64,000 nucleotides of DNA, from contig NZ_VWWP01000004.1 of the NCBI RefSeq assembly GCF_011752975.1, forward strand, positions 1-64,000, written 5' to 3'. The notes beneath the pieces are model-generated. The model was not told the DNA's origin. It was given only the letters and a program-made list of their open reading frames with translations, and did no database searches. The translations under genes and the position numbers were made by a program. Each line of letters begins with the position of its first letter. The stretch's first letter is position 1. The DNA is from Chryseobacterium sp. Tr-659. GTDB lineage: Bacteria; Bacteroidota; Bacteroidia; Flavobacteriales; Weeksellaceae. Shown piece after piece: positions 46,872 to 56,645 of the stretch.

Positions 46872-48476
46872 CTATTTCTTAATCAGCTTTGCATTCGCCG
46901 TTTTGTTATCATTAGTTTTTATGGTAATTAAATAAGCTCCCTGAACCAAAGCTTGCGTATTAATCTTAGTCACTTTATTCTTTGTTTTCAGGTTCTGGAT
47001 CTGTCTTCCACTCATATCATACAACAGAATATCTGCATCCTTAAAATCAAAGCCGATTTCTACATACGCATAATCGGATACAGGGTTTGGATAAATCTTG
47101 ATGTCGTATTTTTCAATCAACTGATCTACTTGTTTGTCTCCAAGCTTCACAATCTTCCAGTTTTCTTTGCCAAGTTCTTCTGCACTCGTTCCTGCTAAAA
47201 TGATGGAACCATCACGGTTTAATTTTAAATCGGAAAGTCTCTCTTCTTTCTTTCTGGATTCTCCGGCGATGTGTTTTCTCCACTGTTCGTTTCCGTTTTG
47301 ATCTAAATACAGCATCCAGAAGGTTTCATCATCTTTCTCTATTCTTCCTTCTGCCTGGGTATAACCTCCCAACAGAATACCTTTTGACCTCCGGCTTCCA
47401 TCTTCCAGCTCCCCGCTGATCACATTCATTCCCATCAGGACATCTCGGTTTTTGAAGTTGTAGGATTTCTGCCACTGTTCTTCTCCTCTTTCGTTTAAAG
47501 AAATCAGCCAAAGGTCTGTGCCTTCTTCAATGCCTACTGTTTTATTGCCGGATCTTTCGGATCTGGATTCTCCTCCAATAATGTAACCTGTTGAAGTTAA
47601 TGCCAGTGTTCTTAGATGGTCATCTCCTTTGCCTCCGAAATTCTTTTCCCATTCTACTTTTCCGTTTTTATCTAGTTTGATGATCCAGTAATCGCCTTCC
47701 CCGAAATTGCTGCTGGATTTGGAATGAGAGACAAGCTTTGCACTGCTTCCAGCATCCTGCTCCCCGCTTCCCGCCTTCACCTCAGAGCTTCTGGAATAAA
47801 CTCCCAGTAAGGCTCCGCCATCTTTTGTAGGAATCATCTTTTCGACTTCATCCAACCCTTTTCCGCCTAAAATTAATTGGGACAGCTCTTTTCCGTTTTT
47901 GTCGAGTCTTGTGATCCAGACATCTTTGGATCCATAGCCTTTTGAAGCGTTCTGTACATTACCGGCTGCAAAGAATCCTAAATCCGTGGTTTGGATAACA
48001 GCTCTGGCTTCTTCATCGGAAGGGGTGCCTAATGTTTTCTGCCATAATTCATCGCCGAATTCATTGATTCTGATCAGCCAGATATCGGAACCGCCTTTGG
48101 ATTCTTCTTTTTTATCTAATCCTTTTCCTGAGTAAGAGGTTCCGGCTAGTAGAAAGCCCCCATCCTGAGTGGTAACGGTGGCTGACAGGTAATCATGGTT
48201 AGATCCTGAGAAATATTTTTCCCAGGCCTGGTCTCCCTGCTGGTTGAGTTTAACCAGGTGAAAATCGTAACCGTTGTTTGGTTTAGTTCCAGCCTCCTGC
48301 TTCCCTCTTGATTGTATGGCGCTTCCGGTGATAAGATACTGCTGATCGATGGTTGTGGTGACCTGTGAAAGAAAATCCTGGGTAGAGGATTTGATATCTT
48401 TTTGCCAGACCACTTCCTGGGCCTGGAATGTTGCTGCCACTGAAAGAATCGGCAGATACATTAAAAGTTTTTTCAT
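46872..48476 (-). CDS. T9SS-sorted repeat protein, cassette copy 2
   Basis: This 534-aa protein is the near-identical twin of the one at 4146-5750. Repeats (DIWLIRINEFGDELWQKTLG and similar) and the type A T9SS tail (IYPNPVSDYAYVEIGFDFKD, GRQIQNL) are the same, with about seven substitutions (for example VGVYSR to LGVYSR, NTQSLIQG to NTQALVQG). The signal peptide is different: MKKLLMYLPILSVAATFQAQ. Identity starts at the mature N-terminus EVVWQKDIKSS. It leads the second cassette. Confidence 0.9.
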   Translation of the reverse strand: MKKLLMYLPILSVAATFQAQEVVWQKDIKSSTQDFLSQVTTTIDQQYLITGSAIQSRGKQEAGTKPNNGYDFHLVKLNQQGDQAWEKYFSGSNHDYLSATVTTQDGGFLLAGTSYSGKGLDKKEESKGGSDIWLIRINEFGDELWQKTLGTPSDEEARAVIQTTDLGFFAAGNVQNASKGYGSKDVWITRLDKNGKELSQLILGGKGLDEVEKMIPTKDGGALLGVYSRSSEVKAGSGEQDAGSSAKLVSHSKSSSNFGEGDYWIIKLDKNGKVEWEKNFGGKGDDHLRTLALTSTGYIIGGESRSERSGNKTVGIEEGTDLWLISLNERGEEQWQKSYNFKNRDVLMGMNVISGELEDGSRRSKGILLGGYTQAEGRIEKDDETFWMLYLDQNGNEQWRKHIAGESRKKEERLSDLKLNRDGSIILAGTSAEELGKENWKIVKLGDKQVDQLIEKYDIKIYPNPVSDYAYVEIGFDFKDADILLYDMSGRQIQNLKTKNKVTKINTQALVQGAYLITIKTNDNKTANAKLIKK

Positions 48477-49056
48477 AGTTATAGTTTATTAAAAGTATGC
48501 ATAAGGCATATAATCTGATGAGACTATATCCTTTATCTTAATTAATTATATCTGGTAAAATCCAAGGAGAAGATGTCAAAAGTGACATGAAACTACATCA
48601 GTTTAAGTAAATACTGAACATTTAAAATTTACTCTTCCGTCAGCTAAAAAAGCCTGGTTAAGCTTTGGTTTCATAGATTATCGTTGTTTTTTAAAGCACT
48701 AAATTAAACAAATATTTAAAAATAGCAGTATTCAAATTCATTTAATTTATTATTAAAATCAGTTCAATTTGATAATATCTCAATTTTTCTATAGAAATTT
48801 TATGGGCGATAATCTTTATGTTATGGCGGCTGGTTCCGAAGCTTCCTTTTCTCAGTATAATAAAATACGAGGCTACCGTATTTCTACTCATATTTAAAAA
48901 TAAGTATTTCAACTGTTTTATACCTTTAATTTAAGTGGTTATTTAGACTCTTCAAATTGTACCGACTTATACCTCCAATCCCTATGGATTACTCTTGATA
49001 TAAGAGATTTTAAGCCCTGTATATACTTATTATTACAAAAACCAAAAAAAAACGAT
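48477..49056. other. Divergent intergenic region before the radical SAM operon
   Basis: This 580-nt AT-rich stretch separates two divergent units. I find no gene, no clean TANNTTTG box for either side, no tRNA fragment and no insertion-sequence end. The patch GCGGCTGGTTCCGAAGCTTC at ~48824-48843 is GC-richer than its surroundings and unexplained. Confidence 0.5.
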
Positions 49057-51216
49057 ATGCCTAAAACAATTTTAAAAACCAGTGAAATCACTCTTGAAAA
49101 ATCACTTATAAGTGACAAGGTTAATTATGAACAAATGGAAGTACGCCATGATGCAAGTACAGGTAAGTTCAGCTTTTTTATAGGGCCAAATGATGGACAA
49201 CACCTCTATGAAGTAAAAACTGTATTTGGTATAGACGGCATTGGGAATGAAACAGCCATGCTATCTGTACTCGGGAAAAAGAAAACCACAGTTTCAAGAT
49301 CGCATAATAATGAATTTACAATACGTCTTGTAGACAAACAATCTGGCCAGACTCCCCATAATGATCAGGCATTATCTTCTGAAAATGATTCATCAGGTCT
49401 ATTAGATAAAGACAGCCTGATTTCAACCATGCAAAGTTTACCTCTTACAGACGGATGGGATATGGTTGTCGTTTATGGGCTGACTACGCTTAATAATGTA
49501 CTGGAAACCATTTATTCAGACCCAACAGGAAAGGTTGTCAAAAATATTATATTAGGGAGCGACGATACTCCTTATCAAAGTACATACACAGTTATCAGCA
49601 TCCCGAAAGTGTTTACAGGTTTATCTCTGAGTGTGCTGCAAACAATAAATATGGCAGTAGAAACACCTGTAATGTCATTTGAAGCAGATGTTGACTCTAG
49701 TTCTAACTCAGCTATTCTCAACATGCCTATCAGTTCTGTTACCTCGCAAAGTTATGACTTCACGCTGGAACTAATAAACCCTCAACCTAGTGGCATTACC
49801 GGCCTTACAAACAATAATGTATGGTATAAAAGCACAGACGGAAAAACTTTTACCGAAGTTTCAGTGAGTGAGGTATCTACCGCAAATCAATCCGACTGGA
49901 GCCTTTATTATCTGAAAGCACAAGATCCATCTCTAAGTACGGTATACAATAACATGATCTATAATCTTGCGAGTGTAAATCCTCCAAACACCCAGCCTAG
50001 CGTAGATCCAGGGTTTGCACTGCAGGCAATAGTGCCTATATCGGGAGTTACAGGTTCCGGTGAAGTACAGCCTGGTGATGATGTAATTAGCTTTGACGGC
50101 ACAGGTGGTACAGGTACTTCTATTGTACTTGATTTCCAAACATCAAACAATCAGACAACTTATACGTTTACCCAAAACGGGCAACCCTACGATCCAACGA
50201 TATTGATTAATTCCCCCAACCTATTAGAAGACATTAAAAATTATTTTATTACACATGTTTCTGCTATTGATTACTCACTTACGAGCATAACAAATACCAA
50301 TACAGGCGGAGTGGTTCCACTTACTCCAAAAAATTTCAGATTACAAACACAGCAAGTTAACGGGCAGGGCTATCTGGCTTTGTTTATTCAAACCAACGAA
50401 AGCGGTCTTGGAGAAGGAGGTTCTAACCTTGTTTTTCAGGATGTAAACAATAGCCCTTTTGTTCCTTTGTGTAATGAAGCTAATACAACGGTCATGTTTT
50501 CGCGTGATTTTATGTCAAAGTTTTATCTTCCTACAGGACTTTCGAACTGTGGTTATACGGATGCCACTAATATTGGGAATGAAAATGTCCCGATTTCCGT
50601 TTCTGCTGTATATACTTTCCAGGAAACACTGAATATTAAAGTTTCGCTTAACCTGAGCTTTTGGCAATCATTAAGCTCTGGGTATACAAGTGCAGACGCT
50701 GATCCTGTAAATTTTAATGGTGTTCCGATGAGCATCACATTTACAGATAGTAATAATCTTACATTAGCGGTGAACGCAGTTGAAACTACTAATTTAAACC
50801 TGCATTATTTTACACCGGGCGGCCCGTGTATGCCGCCAATTTCAGGAACAGATACTTATCCGGTAACCATCACAACACAGATCAACAACAATGCGGCAAC
50901 TGTTCCTCTTCAATGGGTTACAGACAGCCAGGGAGATCTTAGCTTTGCTTTTTCGGTAGGACAAAATGATTATACGCCTAATATTTCAGTAAGCGGCTTC
51001 TCAGAATCCTGTGATTCAATAAGTATTAATGATATTAATAGCCAAATACAAAGCCAGGTAGGCGCTATCCTTCCACAACAGAACGTAACACTTGAAACAC
51101 TTAAGACCGTAGCAGAAACAAATCTTTTATTTAACGGGCAGCAACGGTTTACATTGGATACAAGCCTAAACGTAAGCTCACCCCGCGACATTGTTATGTT
51201 CGGAAACATTTCTTAA
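49057..51216 (+). CDS. Unrecognised 719-aa beta-rich protein, possibly TULIP/P47-like
   Basis: First gene of a four-gene operon. There is no signal peptide or membrane helix. An N-terminal domain (~1-95) is followed from ~residue 130 by TDGWDMVVVYGLTTLNNVL, then alternating beta strands. The C-terminus is LFNGQQRFTLDTSLNV...RDIVMFGN. A GWD.V.......N..L start and a late hydrophobic ...D(I/L)V.FG end remind me of TULIP/P47 (OrfX/P47) proteins of toxin clusters. This is resemblance by eye only. Four Cys occur (PLCNE, SNCGY, GPCMPP, ESCDS). The next gene starts 11 nt later. Function unknown. Confidence 0.75.
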   Translation: MPKTILKTSEITLEKSLISDKVNYEQMEVRHDASTGKFSFFIGPNDGQHLYEVKTVFGIDGIGNETAMLSVLGKKKTTVSRSHNNEFTIRLVDKQSGQTPHNDQALSSENDSSGLLDKDSLISTMQSLPLTDGWDMVVVYGLTTLNNVLETIYSDPTGKVVKNIILGSDDTPYQSTYTVISIPKVFTGLSLSVLQTINMAVETPVMSFEADVDSSSNSAILNMPISSVTSQSYDFTLELINPQPSGITGLTNNNVWYKSTDGKTFTEVSVSEVSTANQSDWSLYYLKAQDPSLSTVYNNMIYNLASVNPPNTQPSVDPGFALQAIVPISGVTGSGEVQPGDDVISFDGTGGTGTSIVLDFQTSNNQTTYTFTQNGQPYDPTILINSPNLLEDIKNYFITHVSAIDYSLTSITNTNTGGVVPLTPKNFRLQTQQVNGQGYLALFIQTNESGLGEGGSNLVFQDVNNSPFVPLCNEANTTVMFSRDFMSKFYLPTGLSNCGYTDATNIGNENVPISVSAVYTFQETLNIKVSLNLSFWQSLSSGYTSADADPVNFNGVPMSITFTDSNNLTLAVNAVETTNLNLHYFTPGGPCMPPISGTDTYPVTITTQINNNAATVPLQWVTDSQGDLSFAFSVGQNDYTPNISVSGFSESCDSISINDINSQIQSQVGAILPQQNVTLETLKTVAETNLLFNGQQRFTLDTSLNVSSPRDIVMFGNIS

Positions 51217-51227
51217 AGAAAAGCGAC

Positions 51228-54200
51228 ATGTACAAGATATCAAAAACAATAAGGCACAAAAGCGCTGACAATGCCAGCCAGAGTACGACATATATCCCTT
51301 TAGGGGGTACATCAGCTGCAGATCAAGACCTGTTTGCTCAAGAGCAGGAATATTACATGCATTCTGTAGACATCAATAACAATACGTTAATCTTAACCAC
51401 ACTTGATAATTTCCAGGTTGGCGGCTCTTCTGATTTTAGTGATGATAGTGACGCTCCACAAACTACGATTATTGCGGAGCTTCTTACTCTTACGGGTGCA
51501 CTAAAAGCGCAAAACCTTACCATCGCCGGCATTATAACCTCTTCAGATAATGGTACTTTTGATGTAAGCGGAAACCCACCTGTTGCTCAGCCTCCCGCTA
51601 TAACGGGGAACGGAGGACCTGCAAGTCCGGGTAATCCTGCAGGAACCATTCAGCTGCTCTCACAACAGGTTAACATCCCTTTACCTCAATTCAATGCAGC
51701 AGGTGGTGATGGACAAAACGGACAGAATGCATCTGAAGGAATTGGAGGGGACAGCGGAAATGGAGGAAACGGAGGCAATGTTACCTGCCAGATATTCAGT
51801 CCCTTTCTTGCTTCGGTTAACAATATCAATACTGTTTTGAGTAATCTGAACAAAGCCGCTTTGTACGATTTATCTGATCAGCTGCAAACTGCTTTTCCCA
51901 ATAGTGCATTAGATAGTAAGTTTCAGGAGATCAAAACCAAAGCTGATGCATTATTTCCTTCCGATCAACCAGTTAATCCTTCTGTATTGGGAGCATTAAC
52001 AAGTTTACTGGACGAATTATCTGCTGATTTTACTGTTGAAGATAAAAGCCTGCAATCGGGTATTATAAGCCAAATTAATAATCATGCTGGCAATGCAGGG
52101 AAAAAAGGTGATGGCTCAACAGGCGACGGTTCAGTAGGAAAATATGGAACTGCACCCAAGGCAGGCGATATCAATGTAACAACCTTCGATACCTCACCAA
52201 CTCCCGGAAGCATGAGCATCGATCAAGGAGATTCCGGTACTTCAGTAGACCAAGCCTTTCTCACACAAACAAAAATGGCATTACAGAAAGCAAAGATGGC
52301 CTATCTTCAAGCAGACTCGGTAGAAGATCCTGATGCCATGACCACTGCTGCCATTCTTCTTCAGCGTCTTACAAAGCGTCTTGATTTCGTATTAAATCAG
52401 CAAGGAACATTACCCACAAACCTGCTCCCTTATCAATCCATATATAATGAAGCCAATGCCTATATGCGACAATTTGCAAAAGGAATGGATTATTACGGGC
52501 ATGGTTACAATTATGTTCCATTGGTTGCTTTAAAACAGTATCAAACTGTTTTACAAACATTAGTCAATAACCTTCAGGAAATAGAAAATGCCTATGCATC
52601 TTACTTCAGCAGCCTACAGAACCAGGATCAAACCCGCGCTAATGTTCAGATCGTAAAAAGTGCGGCCGGTACTGCTGTAAAAACAGCACAGGCCAACATC
52701 GACGATTTATATAATCTTATGGATACAACAGGACAGAATATAGGTCAGTATGAAGTACCGATTGCTACAAAAGAAGCCTACCTTGAAGCGACAATTAAAC
52801 AGACTTCACTGGATATTATGGCTTATTACAATGCTCCTGACGGTTTTGAAATTTTTGATGACGTAGTGAGTGCATTGTCAACCTTTGCAATGGCTCCCAG
52901 TGGCTTTATGGGTTTCCTTCAGGGAGCAGATACCATAGCAAAAACAATCAACTCTTTTTCTAAAGCTGCTGCAACGATTCCCGATGACCAGGGAAGCCAA
53001 ATTAACAGAACTTATCTGGTAAGCCAGGTAACATCACTGGGAGACGACATTAACAATCTGAACGAAAGTTACACACAATTGGATGATGGTTCATTAAGCC
53101 CCAGTGATCCCGGAGCCTCAAAAATATTGGCAACAGAATCTCAGCTAATGCAGCTCCTTAATAGTTTTAAAAACGAGCTGCCTGATGATATAAAAGCTGT
53201 TCAGGATGCTTTTACTGATTACATACAATGTATAAACAACAGAAACAATCTCATTTTACAATACAATGCCATGCTTGATCTTGTAGTTCAATATAACTCA
53301 CAGATCGATTCGGCGAACCAAACGATAAGCCAGGCCAATCAGGTGAGTAAGAATCAGCTTGACCCAGCACTTCCGAGTGTTGTTAATGCGGTGGGAAACA
53401 TGTTCAATATTATGAGAGATCAGGTCTTGTCATGTGCTTATGAAGCTTCACGTGCTTTACAATTCTGGTCTTTGAGCAATACTAATTTTTTTGCTGAGGC
53501 ATTGGGTTTCGATCAGGGAGGTATGGTTCCTTCGGATATAACTTTTAATTTCATAGAAAGTGCCTTCTCACAGCAATGGCTCACAGCCCTTGAAAATTTT
53601 TCCACAAACCCTACTCCATTTCCTGCCAACCCGTTAACTCAAAGCGGAGCTATCTATCGTATTGATGACCCTAACATTCTCCAGACAATGAAAAATGAAG
53701 GAGCTGTCATCATCAATATCCCGGCAATTACCAAAGGTTCTTTCCTGGATGGGAATTGGGCTAACAGTTTATTATTTAACGCTGCCAATGTCCGCATCAC
53801 CAATGTATGTGTATGGCTTGACGGAGCTGAGGTTACTCCTTCTGTTAAAAATCCTCAGGATGATTATATCCAGTTAACAATTACGCATCAGGGTATGGAA
53901 ACACTAGTCTCTCCTGAAAATGAACAATATAAGTTCGAGCATCAGTCAATAAGCAAAACTTTTACTTACAGCAGCAAGAGCCTGAATGTTGAAATTCCGG
54001 CAAATTTTGGAATTCCCGACTCCACAGATCCTACTTCAGGTGAAAACTTTACATTACTGGGACCATTTACCAACTGGAAGATTGAGATCGAAAACGTTTC
54101 TTCATCTACGGAAGACCTCAGCACTGCATTAAATAATGGAAAAGTGCTGCCAGGCTCAACGGTACAGATTGATAATGTTACTTATAATGTAGTTTCTGTT

Positions 54201-54416
54201 CAGCAGCAAAACAGCGATATCTTATTGAATGTAACGCTCTTTGGATTACCTAAACAATATACACTTTCTTCAAACGTGATCAAGGATCCCAAAGGTAAGG
54301 CAGTGGTATCGGCAATAGCAATTCTTCCGCCGGATCCTTCTGCCAAGCAGACAGATCTTTCCGGCTTAACCGCTATACGAATGGAGCTATTTGGCACCTT
54401 ATATACTTTTTCATAA
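51228..54416 (+). CDS. Unrecognised 1062-aa protein: Gly-rich linker, helical middle, beta end
   Basis: Second gene of the operon. Residues ~1-120 are beta-rich. Collagen-like Gly-rich stretches follow (GGDGQNGQNASEGIGGDSGN at ~159 and GKKGDGSTGDGSVGKYGT near 295). Residues ~335-790 look like long amphipathic helices with a hydrophobic segment VVSALSTFAMAPSGFMGFLQ near 545-565. The last ~250 residues are beta-rich (ITNVCVWLDGAEV, MRELFG-like end TAIRMELFGTLYTF). A long helical bundle with one hydrophobic hairpin and a beta end is also seen in alpha pore-forming toxins. No signal peptide. Function unknown. Confidence 0.75.
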   Translation: MYKISKTIRHKSADNASQSTTYIPLGGTSAADQDLFAQEQEYYMHSVDINNNTLILTTLDNFQVGGSSDFSDDSDAPQTTIIAELLTLTGALKAQNLTIAGIITSSDNGTFDVSGNPPVAQPPAITGNGGPASPGNPAGTIQLLSQQVNIPLPQFNAAGGDGQNGQNASEGIGGDSGNGGNGGNVTCQIFSPFLASVNNINTVLSNLNKAALYDLSDQLQTAFPNSALDSKFQEIKTKADALFPSDQPVNPSVLGALTSLLDELSADFTVEDKSLQSGIISQINNHAGNAGKKGDGSTGDGSVGKYGTAPKAGDINVTTFDTSPTPGSMSIDQGDSGTSVDQAFLTQTKMALQKAKMAYLQADSVEDPDAMTTAAILLQRLTKRLDFVLNQQGTLPTNLLPYQSIYNEANAYMRQFAKGMDYYGHGYNYVPLVALKQYQTVLQTLVNNLQEIENAYASYFSSLQNQDQTRANVQIVKSAAGTAVKTAQANIDDLYNLMDTTGQNIGQYEVPIATKEAYLEATIKQTSLDIMAYYNAPDGFEIFDDVVSALSTFAMAPSGFMGFLQGADTIAKTINSFSKAAATIPDDQGSQINRTYLVSQVTSLGDDINNLNESYTQLDDGSLSPSDPGASKILATESQLMQLLNSFKNELPDDIKAVQDAFTDYIQCINNRNNLILQYNAMLDLVVQYNSQIDSANQTISQANQVSKNQLDPALPSVVNAVGNMFNIMRDQVLSCAYEASRALQFWSLSNTNFFAEALGFDQGGMVPSDITFNFIESAFSQQWLTALENFSTNPTPFPANPLTQSGAIYRIDDPNILQTMKNEGAVIINIPAITKGSFLDGNWANSLLFNAANVRITNVCVWLDGAEVTPSVKNPQDDYIQLTITHQGMETLVSPENEQYKFEHQSISKTFTYSSKSLNVEIPANFGIPDSTDPTSGENFTLLGPFTNWKIEIENVSSSTEDLSTALNNGKVLPGSTVQIDNVTYNVVSVQQQNSDILLNVTLFGLPKQYTLSSNVIKDPKGKAVVSAIAILPPDPSAKQTDLSGLTAIRMELFGTLYTFS

Positions 54417-54447
54417 ATAATTCTCAAACTAAAAAACATCTACTCTT

Positions 54448-56628
54448 ATGTCTATTATACCCTCTGTTACATGGAAAAAAGTACCATATCTAAGTATTCG
54501 CGGACTGGCCAGGATATTTGGCACAAAATATACTCAGCTTTCCCAGCAGGAGCTTACCAACTTCAATCAAACAATTTTCAACAAAGGAGATGTTCCTCCC
54601 AAATTGATTCCTTCCCTCTTTGATGATAATAAAGACCTTTTGAAATACCAGCTTCCTAAGTTCATGAATGATTTTATTCCGCGTACCTACCAGGCTCACG
54701 TTGCTGCAAATAAAGATCTAAACTCACCAGATGCTAAAAGATCTGTTTATGCAGCTACAGATCGTACTGATGACGGACATAGCATCATTTCAGTATCATT
54801 TCAATCCAATATCAAAACAAAAGAGGCTGTCATTGATCCTGGATATTTCATTCATACTTTAAGCAACTTTCCTGCAGGAGGAGGTGTTCTTGTTCCTACA
54901 TCTTCTCTGGTTGATGTAATCTATGGAAGTCGGCAGCTTAAGAAATTCGATTTTAGTAAAGTAGACGAGCTCTGGCCTTCATTACAACAATACCAGGCTA
55001 AGATCTTTAGAAGTAAAGATCTGCTTACCAATAATACGGTACTTTTGGGCCAAAATGCCGTTTATTTTACTGATCATTTAATCCTGCCTGAAACTGAGAC
55101 CGGGAGTTCCATGCAGATTGCCAGACCGCAAACCATCCTTCCTCATAATTTTGACGGACAAGGTCTTTGGATTGCGAGTTCACATCCTGAACTCCCTAAT
55201 GATACTATTGCGCTTTGTTTTATAGGTCATGGTAAAAGTAACAGCAGCTTGGGAGAAATCACCAATAATACATTTGCACCCTCTGTTTTCCAGCTTTCGT
55301 TCAGGTCGGGAAATATATCTTATCTCGCTTTTGATGAGTTAAAAAACTCAATAGGACCTGACGCTGATATGCTCTGCATGAACCCTCAATATAATAGTGA
55401 TATATGTGGACGGCTTGTAGAAGAAGATTTCATGTATAGGATTAATCTACCTCTTCTAATCACCATGGATTATACCGGTGGAAAAGCTATGCGATTGAGA
55501 CGTGAACAATTAGGTCCTAATACCTGCCCTGTTCCTCCTGATACCAAAAATGAATTGATGAAGCTCTCGTCAAATGAAGATTGTGAAACCCAAAATCTGG
55601 ATCTTGATGATCTGTACGACAAAATATCATCCGGAGAAATCAGTAATGCAGCAGGTATTGACAAGGCTTTTGCAGAAGCACCTATGAAACAGAATATAAT
55701 GGGAGGTGCATACGATAACGCCGGCAACCTTTATCCTGGTAATGTGACAAGCATGATGCTCTCTATGCCTGATGGTATCTCAACATTTGATATGCCTGTT
55801 AATGCCTTACTGGGTGAACCTATTGATTCTACAATTGCCAGCACCTTAAAGCAAAACCTAAAAGAAATGAATTGGGATAGTATTCAGCGGGATGTTCAAG
55901 ATAAGATTAAAGATTCAGTAGGTGAACTTGTACAGGCTTTTGATCCTTTCAGTGACGGAGTGAGTGTAAGTGAACTCGCTGCAAGCTACGCTTCAAATAT
56001 TGATCTTACTGATACGATTAAGCAGCAGGTATCCAAAAGCATTGAGGAAAATATTGCTCCTCAGATATCTAATATTAACCAGATTCTTTCTGAAAATTCT
56101 CAGACATCAGCCTTTTCTCTACAGGAATATCCATTTACCGATGCAATTTCCGGATATATCTGGGCGTCTATGACTTCAGCATCGCAGGATAGTGCTTCCT
56201 ATCTTGAAAACAGCATCAAATCTGAAGTTGCCAAGCAAAAGGTTCAATATATTTCTGATCCGGCAAATAAACTGGCTATTCAGCAAAATATTGCTTCCAG
56301 GCTTTCTCAATTAGGAGATCTGTCAACACTTGATGCAGACCTTGCCCAAACTTCAGGTGAACTGAAGCAAAGCCAGCAAGCCTTGAGTGATGTTATTAAT
56401 CAGCTGATTAATACGCCTCATGATCCGGATCTTCAACAGCGTCGTGACGAACTGGAAAAAGAAATACAGGCAAAAACTGATGAATTAGAAAAACTCGATG
56501 AAAAACAAGCAGAAAGAACAGCCATTCAAAATGAGCAGGATAATCTTGATCCGGGCAAATTAAATGAAGAATCTGATCATGCAGGCTCTGATGCTAATGA
56601 AAAGGGCCGTGAAATATTTAGCGAATAA
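54448..56628 (+). CDS. Unrecognised 726-aa protein with C-terminal coiled coil
   Basis: Third gene of the operon, 31 nt after the second. It starts MSIIPSVTWKKVPYLSIRGL. The first ~370 residues look globular (for example DGQGLWIASSHPELPNDTIA, CFIGHGKSNSS, MLCMNPQYNSDICGRL). The middle is helical. Residues ~628-705 are a strong coiled coil (LAQTSGELKQSQQAL, RRDELEKEIQAKTDELEKL) and the very end is acidic (DHAGSDANEKGREIFSE). No signal peptide. It may be a structural or scaffold partner. No family is recognised. Confidence 0.75.
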   Translation: MSIIPSVTWKKVPYLSIRGLARIFGTKYTQLSQQELTNFNQTIFNKGDVPPKLIPSLFDDNKDLLKYQLPKFMNDFIPRTYQAHVAANKDLNSPDAKRSVYAATDRTDDGHSIISVSFQSNIKTKEAVIDPGYFIHTLSNFPAGGGVLVPTSSLVDVIYGSRQLKKFDFSKVDELWPSLQQYQAKIFRSKDLLTNNTVLLGQNAVYFTDHLILPETETGSSMQIARPQTILPHNFDGQGLWIASSHPELPNDTIALCFIGHGKSNSSLGEITNNTFAPSVFQLSFRSGNISYLAFDELKNSIGPDADMLCMNPQYNSDICGRLVEEDFMYRINLPLLITMDYTGGKAMRLRREQLGPNTCPVPPDTKNELMKLSSNEDCETQNLDLDDLYDKISSGEISNAAGIDKAFAEAPMKQNIMGGAYDNAGNLYPGNVTSMMLSMPDGISTFDMPVNALLGEPIDSTIASTLKQNLKEMNWDSIQRDVQDKIKDSVGELVQAFDPFSDGVSVSELAASYASNIDLTDTIKQQVSKSIEENIAPQISNINQILSENSQTSAFSLQEYPFTDAISGYIWASMTSASQDSASYLENSIKSEVAKQKVQYISDPANKLAIQQNIASRLSQLGDLSTLDADLAQTSGELKQSQQALSDVINQLINTPHDPDLQQRRDELEKEIQAKTDELEKLDEKQAERTAIQNEQDNLDPGKLNEESDHAGSDANEKGREIFSE

Positions 56629-56645
56629 ATTTAAAAACAAAGAAT

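Noticed and set aside
48477..49056. Possible attachment site or tRNA fragment left of the radical SAM operon
   Set aside because: No copy of the tRNA-Ala 3' end and no integrase or insertion-sequence end could be found there or elsewhere in the window.
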